From NCBI GenBank assembly GCA_902826095.1, contig CADEDN010000021.1, positions 1 through 48,019 on the forward strand: a stretch of DNA of 48,019 nucleotides. The letters are read 5' to 3'. How positions within the stretch are numbered: the first letter of the stretch is position 1; every line of letters begins with the position of its first letter. The DNA comes from an uncultured Alphaproteobacteria bacterium (GTDB lineage Bacteria; Pseudomonadota; Alphaproteobacteria; Caulobacterales; Parvularculaceae). Positions 26,280 to 35,823 of this stretch are shown here, one piece after another. The notes under the pieces were generated by a model. That model was not told where the DNA came from. It did no database searches and worked only from the letters and a program-made list of their open reading frames with translations. Position numbers and translations under genes: made by a program.

Positions 26280-27137
26280 TCATCCGGCTGCGGCGCAATG
26301 GTCAATGTAGGCCTGCCTCAGGCGCGCGGCGATGGGACCGGGCTTTCCGTCTCCAATCGCCTTTCCGTCAATCGACACCACGGCGGTAACGAGATTTGTA
26401 GCTGAGGTGATCAGCGCTTCGCGCGCGGCTAGCGCTTCCTCAATCGTGAAAGCGCGCTCCTCGACCTTGATCTGCAATTCCCGCGCACAGGCGATTGCGG
26501 TCTGACGGGTCACGCCGCCGAGAATTTCGTTGCCGAGAGGATGGGTCACCAGCGCGCCCGACTTGTCGACGATCCATGCATTGGTCGAACTCCCTTCCGT
26601 CACCCTGCCGCCCTTGACGAACCAGGCTTCCGAAGCGCCCGCCTTCTTCGCCGCTTCCTTGGCGAGGGCGTTTGGAAGCAGCCCGACCGTTTTGATGTCG
26701 ACGCGGCCCCACCGAATGTCTGGCTGCGTGATGACCGCGATCCCCTTCGCCGCGACGCCGTGGAGTTTGGCCAGAGTGAGCGGCTTTACGGTCATGACAA
26801 GCGAAGGCCTCGTCCCCTCAACCGGGAAGGCGTGGTTGCGCGGCGCGACGCCCCGGGTCGCCTGCATATAGATGTAGCAATCGCCCAACCGGTTCTTGGC
26901 GACGAGCTTGTCCATGACGATCCGGAGCGACCGCTCGCTCATCGGCGCCGTGATTTGCAATTCGCGCAAGGACCTCGCCCACCGAGCGAGATGGCCATCG
27001 AGATCCCACCAGCGCCCGCCGACGAAAAGCGCCACTTCATAAATTCCGTCCGCAAACTGATAGCCGCGGTCTTCGATGTGGACGGCGGCGTCGCTGAGCG
27101 GCGTATAGGCGCCGTTGACATAGGCTATGCGCGGCAT
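26280..27137 (-). CDS. dat: D-amino acid aminotransferase
   Basis: A 285-residue fold-type IV PLP aminotransferase. The PLP Lys lies in DIKTVGLLPNALA; EGSSTNAWIV and ILGGVTRQTAI are the phosphate-binding parts. The N-terminal VNGAYTPLSDAAVHIEDRGYQFADGIYEV is typical of D-alanine/branched-chain aminotransferases, and the whole best fits D-amino acid transaminase, which makes D-Glu or uses D-Ala. It begins nine bases after trkA. A gene of this type lies between trkA and hfq in other alphaproteobacteria, by my recollection. Confidence 0.9.
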   Translation of the reverse strand: MPRIAYVNGAYTPLSDAAVHIEDRGYQFADGIYEVALFVGGRWWDLDGHLARWARSLRELQITAPMSERSLRIVMDKLVAKNRLGDCYIYMQATRGVAPRNHAFPVEGTRPSLVMTVKPLTLAKLHGVAAKGIAVITQPDIRWGRVDIKTVGLLPNALAKEAAKKAGASEAWFVKGGRVTEGSSTNAWIVDKSGALVTHPLGNEILGGVTRQTAIACARELQIKVEERAFTIEEALAAREALITSATNLVTAVVSIDGKAIGDGKPGPIAARLRQAYIDHCAAAG

Positions 27138-27145
27138 GGGCGTCC

Positions 27146-28519
27146 TCAGAAATAGTCAATGCTGACGCGGAACATCTGTTCGACGTCCTTCACATAGTCA
27201 TGGAGCGCCATCACAACGATGCGGTCGCCTGGCTTGATCACCGTCTTGCTGTTCGGCATTGAGACCTTGCCGTCGCGGAAGACCGCGCCGATCATGACGC
27301 CTTCGGGAAGTTCGGCCTCCATCAACGGCTTGTTGACCAGCGGCGAGGTTTCAAGCGCGATCGCATCGACAACTTCCGCCGCGCCGTCAAACAAGGAATA
27401 GACGCCTTTGATCCGCCCGCGCCGGATATGCTGCAGGATTGTCGAAACAGTCGTCGCGCGCGGGTCGACGAAGCGGTCGACGCCGACCGCCTCGGCGATC
27501 GGCCCGTAGTCCTGTTCATTGATGAGCGCCATCGCGCGCCGCGCGCCCTCGCGCTTGGCGACGACCGAAGAGAGTATGTTCACCTGGTCGTTGTTGGTGA
27601 CGGCGACGACCGTTTCCGCCTCTTCGACGCCTGCTTCGCGCAGCAATGCGCGGTCCATGCCGTCGCCCTGCAACACAATGGTGCGTTCAAGTTCCGCCGC
27701 AATCGTTTCAGCGCGGGCGCGATCGCGCTCAATGAGCCGAATTTTCGTGTTGCCGAGCTTTTCGAGACCGGACGCAACATAAAGCCCGATATTGCCGCCG
27801 CCGACAATGATGACGCGCCGCGCCTGGCGTTCGGCCTGCCCCATGATTTCGAGCGCGCGCGTCACGTCGCCGCGATCGGCGATGAAATAAATGTCGTCGC
27901 CGACCGAGAGTTGGTCTTCGGCATGGGCGCGCCAGATGCGATCCTCGCGCTTGATGAGCACGATCGTAATCTTGAGGTCGGGAAAGAGCGAAGCGACTTG
28001 CCGCAGCGGCGAATTGAGGATCGGGCAGTCCTCTTTCAGGCGCACGCCGACCGCCCAGACTCTGCCGTCGACGAAGGACTTTGTCTCGAACGCGCCCGGG
28101 GTCGACATGCGCTGCATGATCGCCTCGCTCACCTCGCGCTCCGGCGAAATGATCACGTCGATCGGAAGGTGATTGCGGCCGAAAAGATCGGAATATCGCG
28201 TGTCGAGATAGCCGGCCGCCCTGATCCTGGCGATTTTCGTCGGCACGTTGAAAAGCGAATGCGCGACCTGACAGGCGATCATGTTGACTTCGTCCGAGAC
28301 CGTGACCGCGATCACCATGTCGGCTTCGCGCGCACCCGCTTCGGCGAGCACCTCGGGATAGGAGCCATTGCCGACCACGCCCCTGACGTCGAGACGCTCG
28401 GACAGCGCGCGCACCAGATCCTTGGATTGATCGACGACGGTGACGTCGATGTTTTCGCTGGCGAGCCGGCGCGCGATGCCGAACCCGACGCGGCCTGCGC
28501 CGCAAATGATGATGCGCAT
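27146..28519 (-). CDS. trkA: Trk potassium uptake regulator TrkA
   Basis: A 457-residue cytoplasmic regulatory subunit of the Trk potassium channel, gating TrkH in response to NAD(H)/ATP. It has two RCK repeats, each with a Rossmann nucleotide site (GAGRVGFGIARRL at the N-terminus; VGGGNIGLYVASGLE near residue 240) and a TrkA-C domain. The membrane subunit TrkH is not in the window. It sits between ntrX and dat, 33 bases after ntrX, as in other alphaproteobacteria. Confidence 0.96.
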   Translation of the reverse strand: MRIIICGAGRVGFGIARRLASENIDVTVVDQSKDLVRALSERLDVRGVVGNGSYPEVLAEAGAREADMVIAVTVSDEVNMIACQVAHSLFNVPTKIARIRAAGYLDTRYSDLFGRNHLPIDVIISPEREVSEAIMQRMSTPGAFETKSFVDGRVWAVGVRLKEDCPILNSPLRQVASLFPDLKITIVLIKREDRIWRAHAEDQLSVGDDIYFIADRGDVTRALEIMGQAERQARRVIIVGGGNIGLYVASGLEKLGNTKIRLIERDRARAETIAAELERTIVLQGDGMDRALLREAGVEEAETVVAVTNNDQVNILSSVVAKREGARRAMALINEQDYGPIAEAVGVDRFVDPRATTVSTILQHIRRGRIKGVYSLFDGAAEVVDAIALETSPLVNKPLMEAELPEGVMIGAVFRDGKVSMPNSKTVIKPGDRIVVMALHDYVKDVEQMFRVSIDYF

Positions 28520-28552
28520 ATTGTCTTCCTGAATTCAGGCGCGAATCGGACT

Positions 28553-29941
28553 TTACGCGCTTTCCACTCTCACCGGGCCGCCGACGCCGAGCGCCTTGAG
28601 TTTACGATGCAGCGCCGATCGCTCCATGCCGATAAACGACGCGGTCCTGGAAATATTGCCGCCAAACCGGTTGATCTGGGCGATCAGATATTCCCGCTCG
28701 AACCGCTCGCGCGCTTCGCGCAAGGGCAGCGCGATGATCTGTTCAAGCCCTTCGCCGGCCGGAATAGAGAGACCCGCGTCGATGATCTCCGCCGGGAGGT
28801 GGTCGCAAATGATCTCGAGATTGGCGTCGCGGCCCATGAGAATGAGCGTGCGTTCGATGACGTTGCGAAGCTGGCGGACATTGCCCGGCCAGTGATAGGC
28901 CTGCAAAGCCGCCATCGTCTCGGCCGAGAGGCTGCGTTTCGGAAATCCGGACGCGCGCGAGATGCGATCGATAAAATAGGCCGACAGCGCAGGAATGTCG
29001 TCGCGGCGTTCGGCGAGCGACGGTGCGAGGACCGGCACGACATTGAGGCGATGAAAGAGATCCTCACGAAACCGCCCTTCCGCCGCGTCCGCGAGGAGAT
29101 CGCGCGACGTCGAGGATATGATGCGAACGTCGACGCTGACCGGCGTGTCGCCGCTAACGCGGCGAAACCGCTGATCCACCAAGACTCGCAGGATCTTTCC
29201 TTGCGTTTCGAGCGGCATGTCGCCGACTTCGTCAAACATCAAGGTGCCGCCATGCGCGCGTTCCATCAGTCCGATCGATTTTGGTCGGCCGCCGTCGCCT
29301 TCAACGCCGAACAGTTCTTCCTCCATGCGGTCCGGCGCGATGGTCGCCGCGCTGACGACGATGAAAGGCTGCTCGGCGCGGCCGGATTTGGCGTGAAGCA
29401 GCCTGGCGATGACTTCCTTGCCGGCGCCCGATGGCCCGTAGATCAGCACGCGCGAGCGCGCATCGGCGACCCGGTCGATGACCGCGCGCAAGGCGTTGAT
29501 CGCCGCCGACGAGCCGATTAGCCCCCAATCGGGTCCGCGTTCGCGCAGCTCGACATTCTCCCGGCGCAGCCGCATCGCTTCAAGCGCGCGATTGACCACA
29601 AGCACGAGGCGGTCGGCGTTAAACGGCTTTTCGATAAAATCGTAAGCGCCTTTCTTGATGGCGGCGACCGCCGTCTCGATCGTTCCGTGACCGGAAATGA
29701 TCACGACCGGGAGGTCAGGGTGGACCTTCTTGATCTCCTGAAGGATCTCGATCCCGTCCATCGCGGAGTTCTGCAGCCACACGTCGAGAATGACGAGCGC
29801 CGGCAATCGCTCCCGAATGGCCTTAAAGACGCCGTCGGAATTCGCCGCCGTTCGCGGATTGAACCCTTCGTCCTCAAGAATGCCGGAAACGAGATCGCGA
29901 ATGTCCGCTTCATCGTCGACGACCAGAATATCAATGCTCAT
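28553..29941 (-). CDS. ntrX: Response regulator NtrX
   Basis: A 462-residue NtrC-family regulator, partner of NtrY. The receiver has Asp53 in LDVWLQNSAMDG, a sequence specific to NtrX, and IEKPF. The AAA+ domain has Walker A GPSGAGKE (169-176) and LMFDEVGDMP as Walker B. The GAFTGA loop that contacts sigma-54 is missing: after ELFG the sequence reads VEGDGGRPKSIG. A Fis-type helix-turn-helix ends the protein (GNISRTASFIGMERSALHRKL). It is likely a regulator working without sigma-54 contact. AAGGG precedes the ATG; ntrY ends 23 bases upstream. Confidence 0.95.
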   Translation of the reverse strand: MSIDILVVDDEADIRDLVSGILEDEGFNPRTAANSDGVFKAIRERLPALVILDVWLQNSAMDGIEILQEIKKVHPDLPVVIISGHGTIETAVAAIKKGAYDFIEKPFNADRLVLVVNRALEAMRLRRENVELRERGPDWGLIGSSAAINALRAVIDRVADARSRVLIYGPSGAGKEVIARLLHAKSGRAEQPFIVVSAATIAPDRMEEELFGVEGDGGRPKSIGLMERAHGGTLMFDEVGDMPLETQGKILRVLVDQRFRRVSGDTPVSVDVRIISSTSRDLLADAAEGRFREDLFHRLNVVPVLAPSLAERRDDIPALSAYFIDRISRASGFPKRSLSAETMAALQAYHWPGNVRQLRNVIERTLILMGRDANLEIICDHLPAEIIDAGLSIPAGEGLEQIIALPLREARERFEREYLIAQINRFGGNISRTASFIGMERSALHRKLKALGVGGPVRVESA

Positions 29942-29964
29942 AACGCCCTTCTCACTTAATCACT

Positions 29965-32283
29965 CTACTCGGCCGCCGCCGCCGACTTCCCTTGCTCCCC
30001 CGCCTGGGAGAGCGGCAACATTACGCTGACGATCGCGCCTGACGGTCCAAGGTCGTCGCAATCGTCGAAGAGAAGCGCGCCCCCGTGCTCCTCGACGACT
30101 TTCTTGACAATGGCGAGGCCGAGGCCCGTGCCTTTGACGCGCGTCGTCATATAAGGCTCGGTCAATCGATGGCGCTCTGACCTCGGCAATCCAACGCCGT
30201 TGTCCGCAACCGACACGCGCGCGCGGCCTTCGAATATGTCGACCACAACCCTGATACGGCCCTTCGCGGAATCGCTCGCCAGGCGCGCGCCGATTGATTC
30301 GGCGGCGTTCTTCATCAAATTGCCGAGCGCCTGGGCGATCAACCGCCCATCGCAATTCGTCATCACCGCTGCGTGCGGCGCTTCGACGTCGACGGAAATG
30401 TCGGGCGTCGCCACGCGCTGGGAGAATGCCGCGCTCTTTGCAATTTCGCGAATGTCTTCGGGCGCCATCACGGGTTTCGGCATTCGGGCGAAAGACGAGA
30501 ATTCATCAACCATTCGGCCGATGTCGCCGACGTGCCGAATGATCGTCTCGGTGCATTTGTCGAAGACTTCCGGCGCGCTCTTGATCTCGCCGAGATATTT
30601 GCGCCGCAGCCGTTCGGCGGAAAGCTGGATCGGCGTCAGCGGGTTCTTGATCTCGTGCGCAATCCGCCGCGCGATATCGCCCCAGGCGGCGGAGCGCTGC
30701 GCGCTGATAAGCTGCGTGATGTCATCAAAAGTGACGACAAAATTTCGCTCACCCTCGACATCGTCGCTGACGATTCGGACCGAGAGCGTGCGCGCCTGGC
30801 CGTCGCGGTCGACATTGATCTGGCCTTCGGTCTCCTCATAAGGCGGCATCGACGCCGCCTCAATCAACTCGCGCGCTTCAGGGAGCACTTCGGCCAAAGT
30901 TCGTCCGACCAGTCTTGAATGCTCCTGATCGAGGATCTCCGTGGCCGAGCGGTTCGAAATTACGATTTTGCCGGCGGCGCCGACGCCGACGACCCCGGCG
31001 GAAACGCCAGACAGCACCGCCTCCGTAAAGCGTCGCCGCCGGTCGAATTGGCGGTTGGTGTCAATGAGATCGTCGCGCTGCGTCTGCAATTGCGCGGTCA
31101 TGTGGTTCATCGATCGCGCCAGAACGCCGAGTTCGCCGTCATCTTTCTGGACATCGACGCGCGCGCCAAGATCGCCGGACGACACGCGACCCGCCATTTG
31201 CACCAATCGGCCGATCGGGTGGACGATGCGGGTAGCCGCCCAAAGGCCGAGCCAGATCGCAGCGAAAAGGATAATGAACGCCAGGATGACATAGCCGGCG
31301 AGGAAGATGCGTTCCGTGCGCGACCGACTGATCTGCGCTTCCTCCCAGTCGCTCCTAAGCGCGTTCACCGCAATCAGCCGGCGCGTCGTCGCTTCTTCCA
31401 TCGGCTGATAGGCGATCAGATAGCCGCCCTGATATTCGGCAAGCTTCAAAATGACCCGAAACTTGTCGAACTTCTTGTCGTCGTTGACCCCAAAGCTGCC
31501 GGCGCCAGGACCTTGGTCCTTCAGACCGTCCATCGTTTCCTTTGACGGCAGTCGGTAGGCGCCCGGTCTGACCTCGGCGCGGACAAGGACATGGCCGGCG
31601 CCGTCGATGACGTAAAGCGCGTCAAGGCCGCGGACTTGAGCCTGCGTGAACAAATATTCGCGGAAGCTGACAGGCGTTCCCTCAAGGCCGACGCCAGCCT
31701 CTTCGCTCCGCCTTACGTCGAAGGCGATATAGTTGAGCATGGCCTCAAGTTCGGCCTTCTTCAGCTCAATGAGGCCGTTCGCAAGATCGCGTGCTGTGTT
31801 CTGGTAATTCTCGATCCGCTCGCCGAACACGTCGTTAAGGCTCGAGCGCAGGATGGTGAAGGCAAAAAGAAAGGCGATGATCGCGGGCGCGACTGCGACA
31901 ATCGAGAAAAGCCAGACAAGTTTCAGATGCGTCGCCGAGCCCGCAAGCTGGTTTCGCCGGTTCGACCAGACATGCCAAAGCCGCGCGCCGATCAAGGTCG
32001 CAAAGGCGGCGGCGATGACGACGTTGCCGACGATCATTGAAAGGAGGACATTGCGGTCGACGCGTTCGACCGCCGGTGACAACAAGAACCAGGTCGTCAC
32101 AAAAGCGACGATGCCCGCGCCTGCGAGAGCAGCGGCCGCTGTGGTATTCGACATCGCCCATGTCGGGAGCAGCTTTCGGGCGCCCCTCAACGGGCCGCCG
32201 AAACCAGCCGTGCGCGGATGTGCGTCCTCGGAACTAATCACGTCCTCGTGAGACAATTTCCCGCAACGCGGGAACCCTACCAC
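29965..32283 (-). CDS. ntrY: Sensor histidine kinase NtrY
   Basis: A 772-residue membrane kinase. Three N-terminal transmembrane helices, an extracytoplasmic loop and a fourth helix (LAGYVILAFIILFAAIWLGLW) are followed by HAMP, PAS, the HisKA motif ARRIAHEIKNPLTPIQ and the ATPase domain (NLMKNAAESI; DNGVGLP; KGTGLGLAIVKKV). NtrY controls NtrX in nitrogen, redox or envelope responses. The start is unsure: GTG 32283 gives the full frame, while ATG 32154 removes 43 polar residues; neither has a strong ribosome site. A 116-base gap separates it from dusB, where ntrB and ntrC would be expected. Confidence 0.94.
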   Translation of the reverse strand: MVGFPRCGKLSHEDVISSEDAHPRTAGFGGPLRGARKLLPTWAMSNTTAAAALAGAGIVAFVTTWFLLSPAVERVDRNVLLSMIVGNVVIAAAFATLIGARLWHVWSNRRNQLAGSATHLKLVWLFSIVAVAPAIIAFLFAFTILRSSLNDVFGERIENYQNTARDLANGLIELKKAELEAMLNYIAFDVRRSEEAGVGLEGTPVSFREYLFTQAQVRGLDALYVIDGAGHVLVRAEVRPGAYRLPSKETMDGLKDQGPGAGSFGVNDDKKFDKFRVILKLAEYQGGYLIAYQPMEEATTRRLIAVNALRSDWEEAQISRSRTERIFLAGYVILAFIILFAAIWLGLWAATRIVHPIGRLVQMAGRVSSGDLGARVDVQKDDGELGVLARSMNHMTAQLQTQRDDLIDTNRQFDRRRRFTEAVLSGVSAGVVGVGAAGKIVISNRSATEILDQEHSRLVGRTLAEVLPEARELIEAASMPPYEETEGQINVDRDGQARTLSVRIVSDDVEGERNFVVTFDDITQLISAQRSAAWGDIARRIAHEIKNPLTPIQLSAERLRRKYLGEIKSAPEVFDKCTETIIRHVGDIGRMVDEFSSFARMPKPVMAPEDIREIAKSAAFSQRVATPDISVDVEAPHAAVMTNCDGRLIAQALGNLMKNAAESIGARLASDSAKGRIRVVVDIFEGRARVSVADNGVGLPRSERHRLTEPYMTTRVKGTGLGLAIVKKVVEEHGGALLFDDCDDLGPSGAIVSVMLPLSQAGEQGKSAAAAE

Positions 32284-32399
32284 TGAAATCCGCCCCCGAC
32301 GGACGCGATCAATCCCGTAGGATCGAAGTCGCAGCCGGGGATACTGCTTCGGTTGTTGCTAAAAATCAACACAAATGTGGCAGGAATGTCGCAGGTTGG

Positions 32400-33410
32400 T
32401 TAAGCTGCGGCGGCAAGGACTGGCAGCTTCCCATTGGCCAAGAGTTCAAGCACGTCTTGGATGTAGCTGATACTGAACGAACGGCAGACTTCTGAACGCA
32501 GATTTCGCCGGACAACCGGAGAAATGTCCATCGGCGCAGCATCGATAAACCCGGAAAGGTGCTTGCGGGCGATCCTGATGCCGAGCGGTTCGCCATAATG
32601 TCCGATGAGGTCGCGATAGAGAGCGAGCATCCCGGCCGCCTGCGCTTCCAGCGTCGGCTCCATGATCGAAGCGGCGCCGAATTCCAACGCCTTTGCGATC
32701 GCGCCGCCAAGCCAGGGTCGGCCGATCGTCGCCCGGCCGATCATCACGCCGTCAGCGCCCGACCGGCGCAGCGCTTCGCGCGCATGGTCAAGCGTTTCGA
32801 TATCGCCATTGGCAAGGACCGGAATTGAGACCGCCTCCTTTGTCGGGCGAATGGCGGACCAGTCGGCGGAACCTGCATAGAACTGATTGCGTGTTCGGCC
32901 ATGGACCGTAATCAGCCTGACGCCGGCATCTTCCGCCGCCTTGGCGATAAGGGGCGCATTGAGGCTATCGTGGTTCCAGCCAAGCCGCATTTTCAGCGTC
33001 ACCGGTTTCGTCGTCGCCCTGACCGTTGCGGCGATGAGGCGGACCGCCATTTCCGGCTCACGCATCAGCGCCGAGCCGCACGCCTTCCCAGTGACCTGCC
33101 GGGAAGGGCAGCCCATATTGATATCGATAACGTCGGCTCCGGCGGCCTCTGCGAGTTTTGCTCCTTCCGCCATCCAGTGTTCGTCGCGCCCGGCAAGCTG
33201 GATGACGAAAGGGCGAACCGCAGGGTCGCCCTCGGCGCGCCGAAGGACATCGGGCCGTGCGTTTACGAGCTCGGCGCTGGCGACCATTTCAGAAACGACG
33301 AGCCCGGCCCCGCCCGCCGCCGCAGCCCGCCGGAACGGCAAGTCGGACACGCCCGACATCGGGGCGATCGCCACGCGATTGGCGAGTCTTATCGGGCCAA
33401 TTTCAATCAC
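32400..33410 (-). CDS. dusB: tRNA-dihydrouridine synthase DusB
   Basis: A 336-residue FMN enzyme reducing uridine in tRNA, formerly NifR3. The TIM barrel shows [12 protein letters not shown] at the start, the catalytic Cys101 in [19 protein letters not shown] and [10 protein letters not shown], then [10 protein letters not shown] and [13 protein letters not shown] for FMN binding, and a helical tRNA-binding C-terminus. It diverges from ispDF across 42 bases, so two promoters must overlap there. In alphaproteobacteria dusB commonly heads the ntr operon. Confidence 0.95.
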   Translation of the reverse strand: MIEIGPIRLANRVAIAPMSGVSDLPFRRAAAAGGAGLVVSEMVASAELVNARPDVLRRAEGDPAVRPFVIQLAGRDEHWMAEGAKLAEAAGADVIDINMGCPSRQVTGKACGSALMREPEMAVRLIAATVRATTKPVTLKMRLGWNHDSLNAPLIAKAAEDAGVRLITVHGRTRNQFYAGSADWSAIRPTKEAVSIPVLANGDIETLDHAREALRRSGADGVMIGRATIGRPWLGGAIAKALEFGAASIMEPTLEAQAAGMLALYRDLIGHYGEPLGIRIARKHLSGFIDAAPMDISPVVRRNLRSEVCRSFSISYIQDVLELLANGKLPVLAAAA

Positions 33411-33452
33411 AGGACTTTCGCTAGCCCTTGTTCCGCGTCATGAAAAGCCGCC

Positions 33453-34646
33453 ATGGGGTCCGACAAACAGACCGTCGCCATCATTGTCGCCGCCGGACGC
33501 GGGGTACGCGCCGGCGCCGGCGGGCCGAAGCAGTACAGAGAGCTTTGCGGCGAAAGCGTCCTTGCGAGAACGGCGCGGGCGTTTCTCAACCACCCGGCGA
33601 TCGACGCCGTCCGCGTCATCGTTCACGCCGACGACGCCGACCTATACGGTGACGCGATGGGGCCGCTCGCCAGCCATCCCAAATGCCGAGAGCCGGTAGC
33701 CGGGGGTAAGGAGCGACAGGACTCCGTCCGTCTCGGCCTTGAGAGCCTTGTTGACGCGCCGCCCGGCCTCGTCCTCATCCATGACGCCGCACGTCCTTTT
33801 ATCGACGCGCCGACGATCACAAGGGTGATCGATGCGGCGCGAAAGGCTGGCGGCGCCATCGCCGCACTGCCGGTCTTCGACACGCTGAAGAAATCCAATG
33901 GCGCCGACGCGCCCATGATTGACGACACAATACCGCGCGAGCGGCTGTGGCGAGCGCAAACGCCGCAAGGCTTCCAGTTTGACGCAATCCTCGCCGCCCA
34001 TCGCGCCGCATCGGGCGAAGCGCTGACAGACGACGCAGCGGTCGCCGAACGCGCAGGGATCAAGGTTGCTCTCGTCCCCGGCTCGCCGGACAACATGAAG
34101 ATCACGCAAGCGGAGGATTTCGGCATGGCTGAGGTCCTCCTTGGCAGGAAGAACGCGATGATGGAGTTTCGCTCAGGGCACGGGTTCGACGTGCACGAGT
34201 TTGAAGAGGGCGACGCCGTCATCCTCTGCGGCGTCGCCATCCCGCACGGGAAGAAACTCAAAGGACATTCCGACGCCGACGCCGGCATGCATGCGCTGAC
34301 GGACGCAATCCTCGGCGCGATCGGCGAAGGGGACATCGGCGATCATTTCCCGCCATCGGACATGAAATGGAAGGGCGCGCCGTCGCGTCTGTTTCTTGAG
34401 AAGGCGCGCGACCTTGTCGTCGCAAAGGGCGGCGCGATCACGCATTGCGACGTGACCCTCATTTGCGAAGCGCCAAGGATCGGCCCCCATCGCACGGCGA
34501 TGCGCGCGGCGCTCGCCGCCATCCTCGATGTTTCGATCGATCGAGTGTCAGTGAAAGCGACTACGACCGAGCAGCTCGGCTTCACCGGCCGTCGCGAGGG
34601 GATTGCGGCGCTGGCGACCGCGACTGTCCGGCTTCCGGCTGACTGA
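33453..34646 (+). CDS. ispDF: Bifunctional IspD/IspF isoprenoid enzyme
   Basis: A 397-residue fusion of two non-mevalonate pathway enzymes. Residues 1-230 are IspD, the MEP cytidylyltransferase (VAAGRGVRAGAGGPKQY; AARPFIDAPTI). Residues 240-397 are IspF, the ME-cyclodiphosphate synthase (GHGFDVHEFEEGD with zinc ligands; GHSDADAGMHALTDAILGA; TTEQLGFTGRREGI). The fusion is common in alphaproteobacteria. It leads a three-gene plus-strand run; the DUF2007 gene begins two bases after its stop. Confidence 0.97.
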   Translation: MGSDKQTVAIIVAAGRGVRAGAGGPKQYRELCGESVLARTARAFLNHPAIDAVRVIVHADDADLYGDAMGPLASHPKCREPVAGGKERQDSVRLGLESLVDAPPGLVLIHDAARPFIDAPTITRVIDAARKAGGAIAALPVFDTLKKSNGADAPMIDDTIPRERLWRAQTPQGFQFDAILAAHRAASGEALTDDAAVAERAGIKVALVPGSPDNMKITQAEDFGMAEVLLGRKNAMMEFRSGHGFDVHEFEEGDAVILCGVAIPHGKKLKGHSDADAGMHALTDAILGAIGEGDIGDHFPPSDMKWKGAPSRLFLEKARDLVVAKGGAITHCDVTLICEAPRIGPHRTAMRAALAAILDVSIDRVSVKATTTEQLGFTGRREGIAALATATVRLPAD

Positions 34647-34648
34647 TA

Positions 34649-34876
34649 ATGAAGGAACTCCTTCGCGCCAATGATCCGGCGCTCCTCTCCTTTGTCGAAG
34701 CTTTGCTGAAGGAAGCCGGCGTCGCCTATTTTGTCGCGGACGCTCATATGAGCGTCGCTGAAGGATCGATCAGCGCCTTTCAGCGGCGCGTGCTTGTCGA
34801 TGAGAACGATGAAGCGACGGCGCGCCAGCTGCTGACCGACGCCGACCTTGCCGGCGAACTGAGGACGAGGAAATGA
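34649..34876 (+). CDS. DUF2007 family small protein
   Basis: A 75-residue soluble protein of the DUF2007 (putative signal-transducing) family. It has an alpha-beta fold beginning ELLRANDPALLSFVEALLKEAG and a ferredoxin-like middle ending RRVLVDENDEATARQLL. Its biochemical role is unknown. Coding is supported by tight packing: it starts two bases after ispDF and its stop overlaps the next start as ATGA. Confidence 0.85.
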   Translation: MKELLRANDPALLSFVEALLKEAGVAYFVADAHMSVAEGSISAFQRRVLVDENDEATARQLLTDADLAGELRTRK

Positions 34877-35364
34877 CAGGCTCCCATCGCATCCCGGTCT
34901 TAGCGCAGCGGCTCGTCGACCGAGCCGCCGCCAGGGGATTGATGGTCGCGGCCGCCGAATCTTGCACGGGCGGCATGCTTGCGGGCGCGATCACCGACAT
35001 CCCAGGCGCCTCGGCTGTGTTCGAACGCGGCTTTGTCACCTATTCCAATGCGGCAAAGAGCGAAATGCTTGGCGTCCGAACGGATCTGATCCACCAATTT
35101 GGGGCCGTCAGCCAGCCGGTCGCAAAAGCGATGGCGAAGGGCGCACTCGCCCGTTCGCCCGCTGACCTCGCCATTTCGATCACCGGCGTTGCGGGACCAA
35201 GCGGCGGCAGCGAAGTAAAACCGGTCGGCCTTGTGTGGTTCGCGCTGGCGAAGCGCCATGGTGAAATCAGGACGGAACGACGCGTCTTTGCCGGAGGCGA
35301 CCGGAATTTCGTCCGCCTCCGCGCAACCCAAACGGCGCTTCAACTCCTGCTGAGCGGCGTTTGA
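34873..35364 (+). CDS. CinA C-terminal type nicotinamide-nucleotide amidohydrolase
   Basis: A 163-residue single-domain protein matching the C-terminal (PncC) half of CinA, which deamidates NMN for NAD recycling. Conserved parts are AAESCTGGMLAGAITDIPGA, YSNAAKSEMLGV and ITGVAGPSGG. The N-terminal molybdopterin-like domain of full CinA is absent, as is usual in proteobacterial homologues. It overlaps the DUF2007 gene by four bases and converges on the COQ10-like gene 12 bases away. Confidence 0.92.
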   Translation: MTGSHRIPVLAQRLVDRAAARGLMVAAAESCTGGMLAGAITDIPGASAVFERGFVTYSNAAKSEMLGVRTDLIHQFGAVSQPVAKAMAKGALARSPADLAISITGVAGPSGGSEVKPVGLVWFALAKRHGEIRTERRVFAGGDRNFVRLRATQTALQLLLSGV

Positions 35365-35376
35365 GCGGCGATATTG

Positions 35377-35823
35377 TCAGCCGTAGATCGCTTTCGCCCG
35401 ATCGATGAAAGCGTCCGCCATTTTCAGGAAGACGCGCTCGAAGACGGCGTGAGCGGTTTTTTGCAGGATCAAGTTGCGGAGCTCAAAATCGATCGAGAAA
35501 TCGACAGTGGAGCCCCCCGTCGGCAAATCTTCGAAAGCCCATGCGTTTCTTAACGAGCGAAACGGGCCGTCCACATAGTCAACGTCGATTTGCCGGCTCG
35601 TCCGATCCAGTCTCACGACGCTTCGGAATTTTTCGCGGAACACGCCATAGGCGACGACCATGTCGGCGGTGGTGAAATCAATCGACCCCTCTTCGCGACG
35701 CGCGACGACACGCAACGCGACGCACCAGGGAAGAAAATCCGGATAGCGCTCAATGTCGGCGACCAGCCCGCACATCTGGTCGGCCGTATACGGAACCTGC
35801 GTCCTTGTGCGCCGGGCGGTCAC
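35377..35823 (-). CDS. COQ10/RatA-like START-domain protein
   Basis: A 148-residue START/SRPBCC-fold protein close to mitochondrial COQ10 and bacterial RatA/YfjG. Marks are DIERYPDFLPWCVALRVV, VDYVDGPFRSLRNAWAF, and VDFSIDFELRN. It probably binds ubiquinone and aids its delivery to respiratory complexes; the toxin name RatA comes from E. coli and need not apply. I take GTG 35823, which overlaps the GST stop as GTGA; the frame upstream to 35889 is overlap with GST. Neighbouring lipA is its common partner in alphaproteobacteria. Confidence 0.9.
   Translation of the reverse strand: MTARRTRTQVPYTADQMCGLVADIERYPDFLPWCVALRVVARREEGSIDFTTADMVVAYGVFREKFRSVVRLDRTSRQIDVDYVDGPFRSLRNAWAFEDLPTGGSTVDFSIDFELRNLILQKTAHAVFERVFLKMADAFIDRAKAIYG

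Noticed and set aside
27428-29521. 697-codon plus-strand open frame
   Set aside because: It lies antisense to trkA and ntrX, which are certain genes. Long antisense frames are expected in high-GC DNA, and its translation is Arg/Asp/His-rich with no domain.
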